From Providencia vermicola (GTDB lineage: Bacteria; Pseudomonadota; Gammaproteobacteria; Enterobacterales; Enterobacteriaceae), in NCBI RefSeq assembly GCF_020381325.1, contig NZ_JAGSPI010000001.1, positions 372,001 through 436,000 on the forward strand: a stretch of 64,000 nucleotides of DNA, in the 5' to 3' direction. This document shows, piece after piece, positions 18,531 through 28,789 of this stretch. Under the pieces are notes generated by a model. It made no database searches, was not told where the DNA came from, and saw only the letters and a program-made list of their open reading frames with translations. Made by a program: the position numbers and the translations under genes. Each line of letters begins with the position of its first letter. The stretch's first letter is position 1.

Positions 18531-20909
18531 ATGTCCACAAATGGCCTCACTCCGTGTAATGTACTTTGGTATAACCAATTAGGGATGAATGATGTTGACC
18601 GTGTTGGTGGCAAAAACGCCTCTCTCGGTGAAATGATCACTAACTTATCTGATCTGGGTGTATCCGTACCTAACGGTTTCGCGACAACCGCACAGGCGTT
18701 TAATGATTTTCTGGAGCAGAGCGGTGTAAATCAGCGCATTTATAACCTGCTAGATGAAACGGATATTGATGATGTGAACCAACTGGCTGTAGCAGGTGCT
18801 CAGATCCGTCAATGGGTGATTGATACCCCACTGACGAAGGAGTTGGAACAAGATATTCGTGATGCGTTTGCTCAGCTTTCTGAAGGTGAAGCTGAAGCTT
18901 CATTTGCTGTGCGTTCGTCTGCTACTGCAGAAGATATGCCAGATGCTTCGTTTGCAGGGCAACAAGAAACATTTTTGAACGTTCAAGGTATTGATGCTGT
19001 TTTAGTTGCGATTAAACACGTGTTTGCATCTTTATTTAACGACCGCGCAATCTCTTATCGTGTACACCAAGGTTATGACCACCGCGGTGTGGCATTATCT
19101 GCAGGTGTGCAAAGAATGGTTCGTTCTGATTTAGCGTCATCGGGTGTTATGTTCACCATTGACACTGAATCGGGCTTTGATCAGGTTGTTTTCATCACCT
19201 CAGCTTATGGTTTAGGTGAGATGGTAGTACAAGGTGCTGTGAACCCTGATGAGTTCTATGTACACAAGCCAACTCTGAAAAATAACCGTCCTGCAATTGT
19301 GCGCCGTACCCTTGGTTCTAAAAAATTACAAATGGTGTATGCCAACAGTAAAGAGCACGGTAAACAAGTGCAAATTGAAGATGTGCCAGAAGGGTTACGC
19401 AATCGTTTCTCTTTGACTGATCTTGAGGTTGAAGAGCTGGCTCGCCAAGCACTGCAGATTGAAAAACACTATGGTCGTCCAATGGATATAGAATGGGCGA
19501 AAGATGGCCATAATGGGCGTCTGTATATTGTTCAAGCAAGACCAGAGACTGTGCGTTCTAATCAACAAGTGATGGAGCGTTACCAGTTAAAACAACAAGG
19601 TCAAGTGCTGGTAGAAGGCCGTGCTATTGGTCATCGTATCGGTGCAGGTAAGGTGAAAGTTATCCATAACCTTAGCGAAATGGATAGAATTCAGCCTGGT
19701 GATGTGTTGGTCACTGACATGACAGACCCTGATTGGGAACCTATCATGAAAAAGGCTGCCGCTATCGTCACAAACCGTGGTGGACGTACATGCCACGCTG
19801 CAATTATTGCTCGTGAATTAGGTATTCCTGCGGTAGTCGGGTGTGGGGATGCAACAGAGCGCTTACAAGAAGGTCAAAATGTGACGGTTTCTTGTGCGGA
19901 AGGTGATACAGGTTTTGTATATGACGGTGAGTTAGCATTTGAAATTCACAGTTCAGAAGTCAGCGATATGCCTGATTTAAACGTCAAAATTATGATGAAC
20001 GTGGGTAACCCTGATCGCGCATTTGATTTTGCTTGTTTACCAAACGAAGGTGTGGGTTTGGCACGTTTGGAATTTATCATTAACCGTATGATTGGGGTTC
20101 ATCCAAGAGCATTACTGGAATTTGATAAACAATCTCCTGAATTACAAGCTGAAATTCGCGAAATGATGGCAGGCTATGAGGATCCGATTGAGTTTTATAT
20201 CGGCAAATTAACTGAAGGGATTTCTACTTTAGCGGCAGCATTCTGGCCGAAACGTGTGATTGTTCGTTTATCTGACTTTAAATCAAATGAATACGCCAAC
20301 TTAGTTGGTGGTGACATTTATGAGCCAGAAGAAGAAAACCCAATGTTAGGTTTCCGTGGTGCAGGGCGTTACGTCTCTGATAGTTTCCGCGCATGTTTTG
20401 CGTTGGAGTGTGAAGCGGTTAAACGTGTGCGTAATACCATGGGGTTAACTAACGTTGAAGTAATGATCCCGTTTGTGCGTACTGTTGCACAAGCTGAGTC
20501 TGTTATTGCTGAGCTGGCGAAACATGATCTAAGGCGTGGTGAAAATGGCTTAAAAGTGATTATGATGTGTGAAATTCCTTCAAACGCACTATTAGCCGAA
20601 CAATTCCTTGAGCATTTTGATGGTTTTTCAATCGGCTCTAACGATATGACTCAGCTAACATTAGGCTTGGATAGAGACTCTGGCGTTGTTTCAGAGCTAT
20701 TTGATGAGCGTAATGATGCTGTTAAAGCGATGCTGTCTATGGCGATTAAAGCGGCAAAACGTCAGAATAAATATGTTGGAATTTGTGGGCAAGGCCCATC
20801 TGACCACCAAGATTTTGCTCAGTGGTTAGTTGATGAAGGCATTGATAGCTTATCATTGAACCCAGATACAGTGGTTCAAACGTGGCTAACAATCGCAGAG
20901 AACCAATAA
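18531..20909 (+). CDS. ppsA: PpsA, phosphoenolpyruvate synthase
   Basis: Makes phosphoenolpyruvate, AMP and phosphate from pyruvate and ATP in gluconeogenesis. At 792 aa it equals the E. coli enzyme. The ATP-grasp domain is N-terminal. The phosphohistidine domain carries [21 protein letters not shown], containing the catalytic His and the Thr modified by PpsR. The C-terminal TIM barrel holds the PEP site ([15 protein letters not shown]) and the catalytic Cys ([10 protein letters not shown]). A ribosome site (AAAAGGATCG) precedes the ATG. A terminator follows at 20934-20970. Confidence 0.97.
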   Translation: MSTNGLTPCNVLWYNQLGMNDVDRVGGKNASLGEMITNLSDLGVSVPNGFATTAQAFNDFLEQSGVNQRIYNLLDETDIDDVNQLAVAGAQIRQWVIDTPLTKELEQDIRDAFAQLSEGEAEASFAVRSSATAEDMPDASFAGQQETFLNVQGIDAVLVAIKHVFASLFNDRAISYRVHQGYDHRGVALSAGVQRMVRSDLASSGVMFTIDTESGFDQVVFITSAYGLGEMVVQGAVNPDEFYVHKPTLKNNRPAIVRRTLGSKKLQMVYANSKEHGKQVQIEDVPEGLRNRFSLTDLEVEELARQALQIEKHYGRPMDIEWAKDGHNGRLYIVQARPETVRSNQQVMERYQLKQQGQVLVEGRAIGHRIGAGKVKVIHNLSEMDRIQPGDVLVTDMTDPDWEPIMKKAAAIVTNRGGRTCHAAIIARELGIPAVVGCGDATERLQEGQNVTVSCAEGDTGFVYDGELAFEIHSSEVSDMPDLNVKIMMNVGNPDRAFDFACLPNEGVGLARLEFIINRMIGVHPRALLEFDKQSPELQAEIREMMAGYEDPIEFYIGKLTEGISTLAAAFWPKRVIVRLSDFKSNEYANLVGGDIYEPEEENPMLGFRGAGRYVSDSFRACFALECEAVKRVRNTMGLTNVEVMIPFVRTVAQAESVIAELAKHDLRRGENGLKVIMMCEIPSNALLAEQFLEHFDGFSIGSNDMTQLTLGLDRDSGVVSELFDERNDAVKAMLSMAIKAAKRQNKYVGICGQGPSDHQDFAQWLVDEGIDSLSLNPDTVVQTWLTIAENQ

Positions 20910-20933
20910 TAAAACGATTTATTACTATTAGTT

Positions 20934-20970
20934 GAAAAAGGCCGATTGGGTATCTCCCAATTGGCTTTTT
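20934..20970 (+). terminator. Rho-independent terminator of ppsA
   Basis: GCCGATTGGG-TATCT-CCCAATTGGC forms a 10-bp stem with one G-U pair, followed by TTTTT; an A run precedes it. Confidence 0.9.
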
Positions 20971-21280
20971 ACTCATTTAAAATACCTATAATTGCAATAG
21001 GTAATAATGACTACTTAATAAGATAGATATAAAAAATAGCGAATGATTATGCATTTAATATGTCAAATATATTATAAATACATGCCTATTATTACTCTTA
21101 ATGTGTGTAATAGTGTGTGATGTTGGATTAATAATTAACGTGATTAATTAAAATGAAAGTGGGGATATAATGCTAAAGGAGTATATTTATTTAATGTAAA
21201 TTAAAAATTGATTTCAATCAATGTTTGTAAGCTGATGATTTAATTTGGATGTGAATATTATTCATATTGAATACTTAGGC
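20971..21280. other. Gene-free AT-rich spacer
   Basis: I see no coding potential beyond very short frames. It separates the ppsA terminator from the rprA terminator. Confidence 0.6.
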
Positions 21281-21393
21281 AAAAAAAAAGCCTATCATGG
21301 GCTGACAGGCAAAGACTACACACAGCAATTCGTTTTTCACTACGCCGAAAATGAATGGCATAGGGATTTAATTCAATAATTAGATAATAAACT
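21281..21393 (-). ncRNA. rprA: RprA, Hfq-dependent small RNA
   Basis: The minus strand of 21308-21332 reproduces, base for base as I recall it, the conserved 3' region of E. coli RprA (CGAATTGCTGTGTGT followed by AGTCTTTGCC). It is followed by a terminator stem (21290-21297 with 21303-21310, 8 bp) and a run of nine T. In E. coli rprA is also next to ydiK. RprA activates rpoS translation and represses csgD; it is transcribed under the Rcs phosphorelay. The 5' end is inferred from a TATAAT at 21400-21405. The 5' half is less conserved, but retains AAATCCC as in the E. coli pairing region. Confidence 0.92.
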
Positions 21394-21399
21394 AGTTGA

Positions 21400-21426
21400 A
21401 TTATACATTCATTAAGAACACTCTCA
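21400..21426 (-). promoter_or_regulatory. Promoter of rprA
   Basis: On the minus strand a perfect TATAAT (21400-21405) is preceded by TTGAGA (16-base spacer). It places the transcript start near 21393. Possible RcsB-like sequences lie within the spacer and around 21453-21468; neither is a firm match. Confidence 0.7.
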
Positions 21427-21604
21427 ATATTAATATTACTTATTGTTACGTAAAGAGAAATATTCAGTGGTTTTATGTTAACATAATTTAAGCTGAATAC
21501 TAACGTTAGAATGTTAAATATTGTTTCTAAATATTAATGCGAGATAAACCATTAATGAAACAAATATGCTTATCGATAAACATATCTGTTTCAATTAACT
21601 AAAA

Positions 21605-22720
21605 CTATTTCTTAATCAAGAATTCTTCTTCGAGAAATTTTTCGGTTTCGCTGAGGTCTTCATTAGGAGGGGCAACTTCGTTCATCCAAGCTTTCAATAG
21701 ACTGTATGAAACCGCCAAAACAACAGGGCCAATAAATAACCCGATCATACCAAATGATAAAATTCCGCCGATAACCCCAACAAGGATCAGTACCATCGGT
21801 AAATCAGCGCCCATTTTAATCAGCCATGGACGTAGTACACCATCCATGGTGGCCACTATTGCAGCCCAAATCGCCAAAATAATGCCCCATGTGGTGTCGC
21901 CAGTCCAAAATAACCATAACACTGAAGGGATCATGATTAATAAGGGCCCTAATTGCGCTACACAGCAAATAAACAGCAATACGGTCAGAATAGCCGCGTA
22001 GCTAATGCCAGAGAGTGCAAGGCCAATACCACCGACAATCGCTTGAATCAATGCAGTCACCACCACACCGAGTGCAACTGCACGAATGGATTGTGCAGCT
22101 AAGACAACAGCAGCATCACCACGGATCCCCGCCAAGCGAACGGCAAAATGACGCATGCCTAACATGACTGTTTCGCCTTTTAGGTAGAGTAAGCCACTAA
22201 AAAGCAACATTAATACTAAGTGGAAAACAAAGCGTCCTGCACTAATCGCTTGTGTGGCAAACCAACCCGCTGCTTGCCCAAAGTATGGCTGAATTTTTGC
22301 CAGCAGGGCGTTACCACCACTTGCGACCAAGCTGTGCCATGCGTAATAAATTTTCTCACCCACCATTGGAATGGTATTTAACCACTCTAAGTCTGGTAAT
22401 GTAAGATTAGATGGCGATTTTGCTAGCTCAATAAGTGGGGAGCTATTCTCAATAATACTGCCGATTAAGATACCAAGTGGAATAACAAACAGGAGTAAAA
22501 TGAGGAGAACCATCATTAAGGCAGCAAGCCATCTTTTATGCCATAGGCGTGCCTCGAGGCGCAATAACAACGGCCAAGTGGCAATGACCATCATTCCAGC
22601 CCAAACAAAACCCAGAATAAAGGGGTTAAGCACCCAAAAGCAGGCCGCTATCAGTAAAACGATGGATAACAGCCCGAAAATAAGTTTGGGAAGATCCAAA
22701 CGTTTTTGCGATTTTTCCAT
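21605..22720 (-). CDS. ydiK: YdiK, AI-2E family membrane protein
   Basis: Inner-membrane protein of the AI-2E/PerM transporter superfamily; its substrate is unknown. It is 371 aa from the ATG at 22720, matching E. coli YdiK (370). The frame runs further upstream to 22882, but that extension has no homology, and AAGGAT lies just before 22720. About eight hydrophobic helices and the family C-terminal block (RPWLIKMGADLPMVLIL, GLFIGPVVLA) are visible. It is divergent from ydiJ. Confidence 0.9.
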   Translation of the reverse strand: MEKSQKRLDLPKLIFGLLSIVLLIAACFWVLNPFILGFVWAGMMVIATWPLLLRLEARLWHKRWLAALMMVLLILLLFVIPLGILIGSIIENSSPLIELAKSPSNLTLPDLEWLNTIPMVGEKIYYAWHSLVASGGNALLAKIQPYFGQAAGWFATQAISAGRFVFHLVLMLLFSGLLYLKGETVMLGMRHFAVRLAGIRGDAAVVLAAQSIRAVALGVVVTALIQAIVGGIGLALSGISYAAILTVLLFICCVAQLGPLLIMIPSVLWLFWTGDTTWGIILAIWAAIVATMDGVLRPWLIKMGADLPMVLILVGVIGGILSFGMIGLFIGPVVLAVSYSLLKAWMNEVAPPNEDLSETEKFLEEEFLIKK

Positions 22721-22976
22721 TAATGATTGATCCTTAACAAATGAAAATTCTGCTTGTATGGCCTTTTTTAAGGTGAAAATAACGTAATTATTTTTCACGG
22801 TTAAAAAAAACAATATTGTGATATGGTTCATGATGACAATGTCATCAGCGGCTGTACTGTCTTTACAGGCTGTGAATACCATTTTTCATAAACCTAAGAC
22901 ACTATTGTGCAACTTAAAATAAAGATAGTACATAACGAGTAATGCGAACACTAAACAACAAGAGTCATCGTTAATA

Positions 22977-25900
22977 ATGATCCCGCGTATATCAGAAGCA
23001 CCTCATCTCAGCCAACTCGTCATCACGTTCTTGCATGAGTTACAAGAACAAGGTTTTACGGGTGATAATGGCACCAGTTATGCAGAAAGATTATCAATGG
23101 CGACAGACAACAGTATCTACCAGTTGCTGCCCCAAGCCGTCGTTTTCCCGCGTTCCAGTGCTGACGTGCAAATTATTACACGTGTTGCAGGGCAAGAAAA
23201 ATACCGTGAGCTCACTTTTACACCACGTGGCGGAGGTACGGGAACGAACGGGCAATCCTTAACAGAAGGGATTGTTGTCGATATGTCTCGTTATATGAAC
23301 CGCATTTTAGAAATTAACCCTGAGCAAGGCTGGGTTAAGGTCGAGGCGGGTGTTATTAAAGATCAGCTGAATCAATTTCTAAAGCCGTACGGCTATTTTT
23401 TCTCACCCGAATTATCGACCAGTAACCGCGCCACATTAGGCGGGATGATTAACACAGATGCATCGGGACAAGGTTCGCTGGTGTACGGTAAAACCTCAGA
23501 CCACGTATTAGGCGTTAAAGCAATGGTATTGGGAGGTGAGTGCCTTGATACACGCGCTATGCCTATTGCGCTCGCCCAAACGATTGCGTCTGAAGATTCA
23601 ATAATAGGACGTATCTATAAAACGGTTTTAGAACGCTGTCTTGAACAACGTCAATTAATTGAAACAAAATTCCCCAAACTTAATCGGTTCTTAACGGGCT
23701 ACGATTTACGACATGTATTTAATGATGAATTAACGGAGTTTGACCTCACGCGTATTTTGACAGGGTCAGAAGGGTCTCTTGCCTTTATTACGGAAGCGAC
23801 TTTGGATATTACGCCGCTTCCTAAAGTGCGCCGTTTAGTGAATGTGAAATACGATTCATTTGAGTCTGCGCTGCGCAATGCACCATTTATGGTACAAGCC
23901 AAAGCGTTATCGGTTGAAACGGTGGATTCAAAAGTCCTTAACCTTGCAAAAGAAGACATCGTTTGGCACTCCGTCAAAGCGTTAATTACAGATGTGCCAA
24001 ACAAAGAAATGTTAGGACTAAACATCGTTGAATTTAGTGGTGACGATGAAGATGAAATTAATCAATTGACTGAAAGCCTGTGCCAGCGCTTAGATGAATT
24101 AATGGCAAGCAACCAAGCTGGCGTGATTGGCTACCAAACCTGTCATGATCTTGAAGATATCACTCGTATTTATAATATGCGTAAAAAGGCGGTTGGTTTA
24201 CTGGGCAACAGTAAAGGGGCCGCTAAGCCAATCCCATTTGTTGAGGATACATGTGTCCCCCCTGAGCATCTTGCTGATTATATTGTTGAATTCAGGGCGT
24301 TGCTGGATAACCATAAACTCAATTATGGCATGTTTGGGCACGTGGATGCAGGGGTTTTACATGTGCGCCCTGCGTTAGATATGTGTGACCCGCAGCAAGA
24401 AATATTGATGAAACAAATTTCTGATGAAATTGTTGCATTAACAGCGAAATACGGAGGGCTCCTTTGGGGGGAACACGGTAAAGGTTTCCGCGCGGAGTAT
24501 AGCCCTGAGTTTTTTGGTGAGGTACTGTACGGTGAGTTGCGCAATATCAAAGCAGCTTTCGACCCTGATAACCGTTTGAACCCAGGTAAAATTTGCCCAC
24601 CAGCGGGTTTAGATGTACCAATGAAACAAGTAGATGGTATTAAACGAGGAACTTACGACAGGCAAATCCCTGTACAAATGCGTCAAGAGTTTCGTGGTGC
24701 AATGGACTGTAATGGTAATGGGCTTTGTTTTAACTTTGATGTGAAGAGCCCGATGTGCCCATCAATGAAAATCAGTGGGCAACGTATTCATTCACCAAAA
24801 GGGCGTGCTACCTTGGTGCGTGAATGGCTGAGATTACTTGCCGAGCAAGGTATGACACCAGAGAATCTTGAAAAAGGCATCATGCAAAGCCAACCATCAT
24901 TACGCGGGGTGATTGAGAAAACACGCAACAGCTGGCGAGCTAAGCAAGGGGATTATGACTTTTCCCATGAAGTAAAAGCCTCGATGTCAGGGTGTTTAGC
25001 GTGTAAGGCGTGTTCAACACAATGCCCAATCAAAATTGATGTTCCATCGTTTAGAGCGAAATTTTTAGCGTTATATCACGGCCGTTATTTGCGACCAGTT
25101 CGTGATCATATCGTTGCGAATGTGGAATTAAGTGCGCCGTTACTGTCAAAAGCGCCTGGTGTTTTTAACTTTTTTCTACGTCAAAACATTGTGCAGAAAC
25201 TCAGTGAGCGCACTATCGGCATGGTGGATTTACCGCTATTTTCGCAGCCAACCTTAAAACAAGAGCTTTCAGGCCATGCTGCAGTATCCATGACATTAGA
25301 GCAGCTTGAAGGGATGGGGGCAAGCCAACGGGAAAGCTATGTGCTAGTGGTGCAAGACCCATTTACCAGCTATTACGATGCGAAAGTTGTTGCTGATTTC
25401 GTGCGTTTAATCGAAAAATTAGGTTATAAACCTGTGTTGTTGCCGTTTTCACCGAATGGTAAAGCGCAACATATCAAAGGTTTTCTGGCCAAATTTGCGA
25501 AAACAGCCCGTAAGACCGCAGACTTCTTAAACCGCGTGGCAAAATTGCAATTGCCAATGGTGGGCGTCGACCCTGCGTTGGTCTTGTGTTATCGCGATGA
25601 ATATCATGAAATCTTAGGCAAAGACCAGTGCCAATTTACAGTAATGTTGGCCCATGAATGGCTAATTACCTTGCCTGAACCACAAATTGCACAAACAAGC
25701 GAAGCACAGCCATGGTACTTTTTTGGTCATTGTACCGAATCGACAGCACTGCCAAACAGTGCGAACCAATGGGCGTCTTTATTTGCACGCTTCGGGCATC
25801 AGCTTAATAATGTGAGTGTGGGGTGCTGCGGAATGGCGGGGACTTATGGGCACGAGGTTGCAAACCTAGAAAACTCGAAAGGAGTTTATAACTTATCTTG

Positions 25901-26030
25901 GAAAGGGGCGATGTCGTCACTGCCTAAAGAGCGTTGTTTGAGTTCAGGTTATTCTTGTCGCAGCCAAGTAAAACGCATGGAAAATACGTTAATAAAACAC
26001 CCAATTCAAGCCTTGTTGGAGATTGTTTAA
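22977..26030 (+). CDS. ydiJ: YdiJ, FAD/Fe-S D-2-hydroxyacid (D-2-hydroxyglutarate) dehydrogenase
   Basis: Large oxidoreductase of 1017 aa (E. coli 1018). The N-terminal half is a FAD-binding type 4 (PCMH) domain with PRGGGTGTNGQS, followed by the FAD-oxidase C domain with FGHVDAGVLHVRP. The C-terminal half is a ferredoxin/GlpC-like unit with a 4Fe-4S motif (SGCLACKACSTQCP, near residue 675) and a Cys-rich domain (VGCCGMAG) near the end. Family members oxidise D-2-hydroxyglutarate or D-lactate; the exact substrate here is inferred. Coupled to menI by a TAATG overlap and followed downstream by suf, the Fe-S assembly operon. Confidence 0.92.
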   Translation: MIPRISEAPHLSQLVITFLHELQEQGFTGDNGTSYAERLSMATDNSIYQLLPQAVVFPRSSADVQIITRVAGQEKYRELTFTPRGGGTGTNGQSLTEGIVVDMSRYMNRILEINPEQGWVKVEAGVIKDQLNQFLKPYGYFFSPELSTSNRATLGGMINTDASGQGSLVYGKTSDHVLGVKAMVLGGECLDTRAMPIALAQTIASEDSIIGRIYKTVLERCLEQRQLIETKFPKLNRFLTGYDLRHVFNDELTEFDLTRILTGSEGSLAFITEATLDITPLPKVRRLVNVKYDSFESALRNAPFMVQAKALSVETVDSKVLNLAKEDIVWHSVKALITDVPNKEMLGLNIVEFSGDDEDEINQLTESLCQRLDELMASNQAGVIGYQTCHDLEDITRIYNMRKKAVGLLGNSKGAAKPIPFVEDTCVPPEHLADYIVEFRALLDNHKLNYGMFGHVDAGVLHVRPALDMCDPQQEILMKQISDEIVALTAKYGGLLWGEHGKGFRAEYSPEFFGEVLYGELRNIKAAFDPDNRLNPGKICPPAGLDVPMKQVDGIKRGTYDRQIPVQMRQEFRGAMDCNGNGLCFNFDVKSPMCPSMKISGQRIHSPKGRATLVREWLRLLAEQGMTPENLEKGIMQSQPSLRGVIEKTRNSWRAKQGDYDFSHEVKASMSGCLACKACSTQCPIKIDVPSFRAKFLALYHGRYLRPVRDHIVANVELSAPLLSKAPGVFNFFLRQNIVQKLSERTIGMVDLPLFSQPTLKQELSGHAAVSMTLEQLEGMGASQRESYVLVVQDPFTSYYDAKVVADFVRLIEKLGYKPVLLPFSPNGKAQHIKGFLAKFAKTARKTADFLNRVAKLQLPMVGVDPALVLCYRDEYHEILGKDQCQFTVMLAHEWLITLPEPQIAQTSEAQPWYFFGHCTESTALPNSANQWASLFARFGHQLNNVSVGCCGMAGTYGHEVANLENSKGVYNLSWKGAMSSLPKERCLSSGYSCRSQVKRMENTLIKHPIQALLEIV

Positions 26031-26446
26031 TGATTTGGAAACGTCAATTTGATTTAACGCAATTAGCTGAAATGTCAAAAACTTGCATGTTAGGGCACAT
26101 TGGTATCGAAATCACCAAAGTGGGTGATGATTATATGGAAGGCACGATGCCTGTGGATGAACGAACGAAGCAGCCTTTTGGTTTGTTGCATGGTGGTGCA
26201 TCCGTGGTACTGGCAGAATCACTAGGTTCTATCGCAGGTTATATGTGCACTGAAGGAGAACAGCGCGTGGTGGGCGTTGAAATTAATGCTAACCATGTTC
26301 GTGCAGCGCGTTCGGGCATTGTGCGTGGCGTTTGCAAGCCCATTCATCTAGGTCGCCGTCAGCAAGTCTGGAACATTGAAATTTTTAATGAGCAAGGCAA
26401 GCTATGTTGTACATCACGTCTAACAACCGCGGTGTTATTTGAGTAA
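26030..26446 (+). CDS. menI: MenI, 1,4-dihydroxy-2-naphthoyl-CoA hydrolase
   Basis: Hotdog-fold thioesterase of the PaaI/YdiI family that releases DHNA from its CoA ester in menaquinone synthesis. The ATG at 26030 overlaps the ydiJ stop and gives 138 aa (E. coli 136) with the conserved N terminus (MIWKRQFDL). Catalytic region: PFGLLHGGASVVLAESLGS, with the catalytic Glu in LAES. A strong terminator follows, so ydiJ-menI is a two-gene unit separate from suf. Confidence 0.94.
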   Translation: MIWKRQFDLTQLAEMSKTCMLGHIGIEITKVGDDYMEGTMPVDERTKQPFGLLHGGASVVLAESLGSIAGYMCTEGEQRVVGVEINANHVRAARSGIVRGVCKPIHLGRRQQVWNIEIFNEQGKLCCTSRLTTAVLFE

Positions 26447-26468
26447 ATCCTTTCTTTGTCACGTCTAC

Positions 26469-26510
26469 CTCGTTTTCGGGAAAATATCTCGAAAACGAGT
26501 TGTTGTTTTT
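26469..26510 (+). terminator. Terminator of ydiJ-menI
   Basis: CTCGTTTTCG and CGAAAACGAG form a perfect 10-bp stem, followed by TTGTTGTTTTT. Confidence 0.88.
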
Positions 26511-26748
26511 ATTAACTGACCCCATCTATATATTCAGATGAATGCATTTTCATTTTTCTCAAATAAATTAAGTTGTATAATAAATGCATCTTTATTAATT
26601 TGTGTCATTTTTGTGTATTTATTAGTACAAAATTCAATAAAAAATACAACTCTATTTATCTGTTATTTTTCATTGTCTTATATGTGTTATTAGTTGTTTT
26701 TGGTTAATAAATAAGCTTAATTTGGATAAAAAAAACGCTAAAATAGCT

Positions 26749-26774
26749 ATAACCTCTTAAAACAAATGGTTGAA
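26749..26774 (+). promoter_or_regulatory. Candidate IscR type 2 site upstream of sufA
   Basis: The 26-base stretch has both outer halves of the apo-IscR (type 2) consensus, ATAACC..CTT on the left and TGGTTGAA on the right, with mismatches only in the centre. IscR activates the suf operon in E. coli when Fe-S clusters are scarce. The right edge overlaps a possible -35 (TTGAAG). Confidence 0.55.
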
Positions 26775-26782
26775 GTAGCATA

Positions 26783-26795
26783 GGTAATCATTACC
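26783..26795 (+). promoter_or_regulatory. Candidate Fur box upstream of sufA
   Basis: GGTAATCATTACC is a perfect 13-base palindrome whose core TAATCATTA equals the centre of the Fur consensus. It sits between the IscR-like site and the sufA start, where a -10 would fall. Iron repression of suf by Fur is known in E. coli. Confidence 0.55.
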
Positions 26796-26859
26796 ATAGG
26801 GTAGACAGAGTTAATCTCCTGATAACAGGCTGAAAAGCCATAAGAAATGTGGGGTCAAT

Positions 26860-27228
26860 ATGACTGACGGTGTAGAGACATTTTCATTTGATGAAAACAA
26901 TTGGCAGGGAGTTAGCCTGACACAAAGCGCTGCAAAACAAATCAAAAAATTGATGGTGCAAAACCCAAATACCAAAGGGCTTTCACTCGGCGTTAAACAG
27001 TCTGGCTGCGCGGGTTTCGGTTATGTTTTTGAAATGATCGAAAATCCAACCGACAACCATCTGTTATTTGAACTCGATGGCGCGCACCTTTATGTGCCAA
27101 AAGAAGCAATGCCATTTATTGATGGCACAGTCGTTGATTACGTCCAAGAAGGGCTGAATCAAATTTTCAAATTCAATAACCCGAAAGCCCAACATGCCTG
27201 TGGGTGTGGTGAAAGCTTCGGCGTTTAA
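26860..27228 (+). CDS. sufA: SufA, A-type Fe-S carrier
   Basis: A-type carrier that receives clusters from SufBC2D and passes them to apoproteins. The 122-aa protein has the three conserved Cys of the family, in QSGCAGFGYVF and in HACGCGESFGV at the C terminus. First gene of sufABCDSE, with 16 bases to sufB. Upstream are candidate IscR and Fur sites. Confidence 0.95.
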   Translation: MTDGVETFSFDENNWQGVSLTQSAAKQIKKLMVQNPNTKGLSLGVKQSGCAGFGYVFEMIENPTDNHLLFELDGAHLYVPKEAMPFIDGTVVDYVQEGLNQIFKFNNPKAQHACGCGESFGV

Positions 27229-27244
27229 CATGTGAAGTCAGATT

Positions 27245-28744
27245 ATGTCACAGAGCAATGTAGAAGTTGGCGATGATGTTCAAAGCTGGCTTGATGACCA
27301 GCGTTATAAAGAGGGCTTCTTTACGGAAGTCGCAACAGATGAAATGGCAAAAGGGATCAACGAAGATGTTGTTCGTGCTATTTCCGCGAAACGTAATGAG
27401 CCTGAGTGGATGTTACAATTCCGCCTTGATGCCTTTAATCACTGGAAAGGCATGGAAGAGCCCCATTGGCTCAAAGCGCATTACCCAAATCTTGATTATC
27501 AGGATTACAGTTATTATTCTGCGCCATCTTGTGGCTCGTGTGATGATACCTGTGGTTCCCAATCTGGGGCAACCCAAGCAACGGGTGTTGCCGAAACCAA
27601 TAATTACTTAACAGCAGAAGTCGAAGAAGCTTTCAACCAATTAGGTGTGCCTGTTCGTGAAGGTAAAGCGGTTGCAGTGGATGCAATTTTTGACTCCGTA
27701 TCAGTATCCACGACTTATCGTGAGGATCTTGCTAAACATGGCGTGATCTTCTGTTCATTTAGCGAGGCTATCCAAGAATACCCTGAATTAGTTCAGAAAT
27801 ACTTGGGTAGCGTCGTTTCAAGCAACGATAACTTTTTTGCAGCGTTAAATGCGGCGGTGGCTTCTGACGGCACCTTTGTGTACATCCCTAAAGGGGTGCA
27901 TTGCCCAATGGAGCTCTCCACCTATTTTCGCATTAATGCAGCCAAAACAGGGCAATTTGAACGCACCATTTTAATTGCAGATGAAGGCAGTTATGTCAGT
28001 TATATCGAAGGGTGTTCTGCGCCTGTTCGTGATAGCTACCAGCTGCACGCAGCAGTGGTCGAAGTGATTATTCATAAAGATGCCGAAGTTAAATATTCCA
28101 CTGTTCAAAACTGGTTCTCTGGTGGGGATAGCGAAGAAGGCGGTATTTTAAACTTTGTGACTAAGCGTGCTCTGTGTGAAGGCGAAAACTCTAAAATGTC
28201 GTGGACGCAGTCTGAAACAGGCTCGGCGATAACTTGGAAATACCCAAGCGTGATCCTTAAAGGGGATAACTCAGTCGGTGAGTTCTTCTCTGTGGCACTG
28301 ACAAACGGTAACCAACAAGCAGATACGGGAACCAAGATGATCCACATCGGGAAAAACACCCGTTCAACGATTATCTCAAAAGGGATTTCTGCGGGTAAGA
28401 GCCAAAACAGCTACCGTGGTTTAGTCAAAATCCTGCCAAGTGCGCAAAATGCACGTAACTTCACGCAGTGTGACTCCATGTTAATCGGCACACAGTGTGG
28501 GGCACATACGTTCCCCTATGTAGAAGTTAAAAATAATACGGCACAACTTGAGCACGAAGCCACAACTTCACGTATTGGCGAAGACCAGCTGTTTTACTGC
28601 TTACAACGGGGAATTAGCGAAGATGATGCTATTTCTATGATTGTGAATGGTTTCTGTAAAGATGTGTTCTCGGAACTTCCATTAGAGTTTGCCGTAGAAG
28701 CACAAAAATTGCTGGCGATCAGCTTAGAGCACAGCGTTGGCTGA
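27245..28744 (+). CDS. sufB: SufB, Fe-S scaffold subunit
   Basis: Core scaffold protein of the SufBC2D complex, on which Fe-S clusters are assembled. The 499-aa protein has the Cys-rich N-terminal segment ([14 protein letters not shown]) and the beta-helix core. The C-terminal region carries the conserved Cys of [15 protein letters not shown] and [17 protein letters not shown]. It lies 45 bases upstream of sufC on the same operon. Confidence 0.96.
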   Translation: MSQSNVEVGDDVQSWLDDQRYKEGFFTEVATDEMAKGINEDVVRAISAKRNEPEWMLQFRLDAFNHWKGMEEPHWLKAHYPNLDYQDYSYYSAPSCGSCDDTCGSQSGATQATGVAETNNYLTAEVEEAFNQLGVPVREGKAVAVDAIFDSVSVSTTYREDLAKHGVIFCSFSEAIQEYPELVQKYLGSVVSSNDNFFAALNAAVASDGTFVYIPKGVHCPMELSTYFRINAAKTGQFERTILIADEGSYVSYIEGCSAPVRDSYQLHAAVVEVIIHKDAEVKYSTVQNWFSGGDSEEGGILNFVTKRALCEGENSKMSWTQSETGSAITWKYPSVILKGDNSVGEFFSVALTNGNQQADTGTKMIHIGKNTRSTIISKGISAGKSQNSYRGLVKILPSAQNARNFTQCDSMLIGTQCGAHTFPYVEVKNNTAQLEHEATTSRIGEDQLFYCLQRGISEDDAISMIVNGFCKDVFSELPLEFAVEAQKLLAISLEHSVG

Positions 28745-28789
28745 TCCTTATCGAGTTTATTTGCGCGTGAGCGCTAAAGGCATGTAAAT

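Noticed and set aside
22371..22730. 119-codon plus-strand frame
   Set aside because: Antisense to ydiK; a shadow of its codon pattern.
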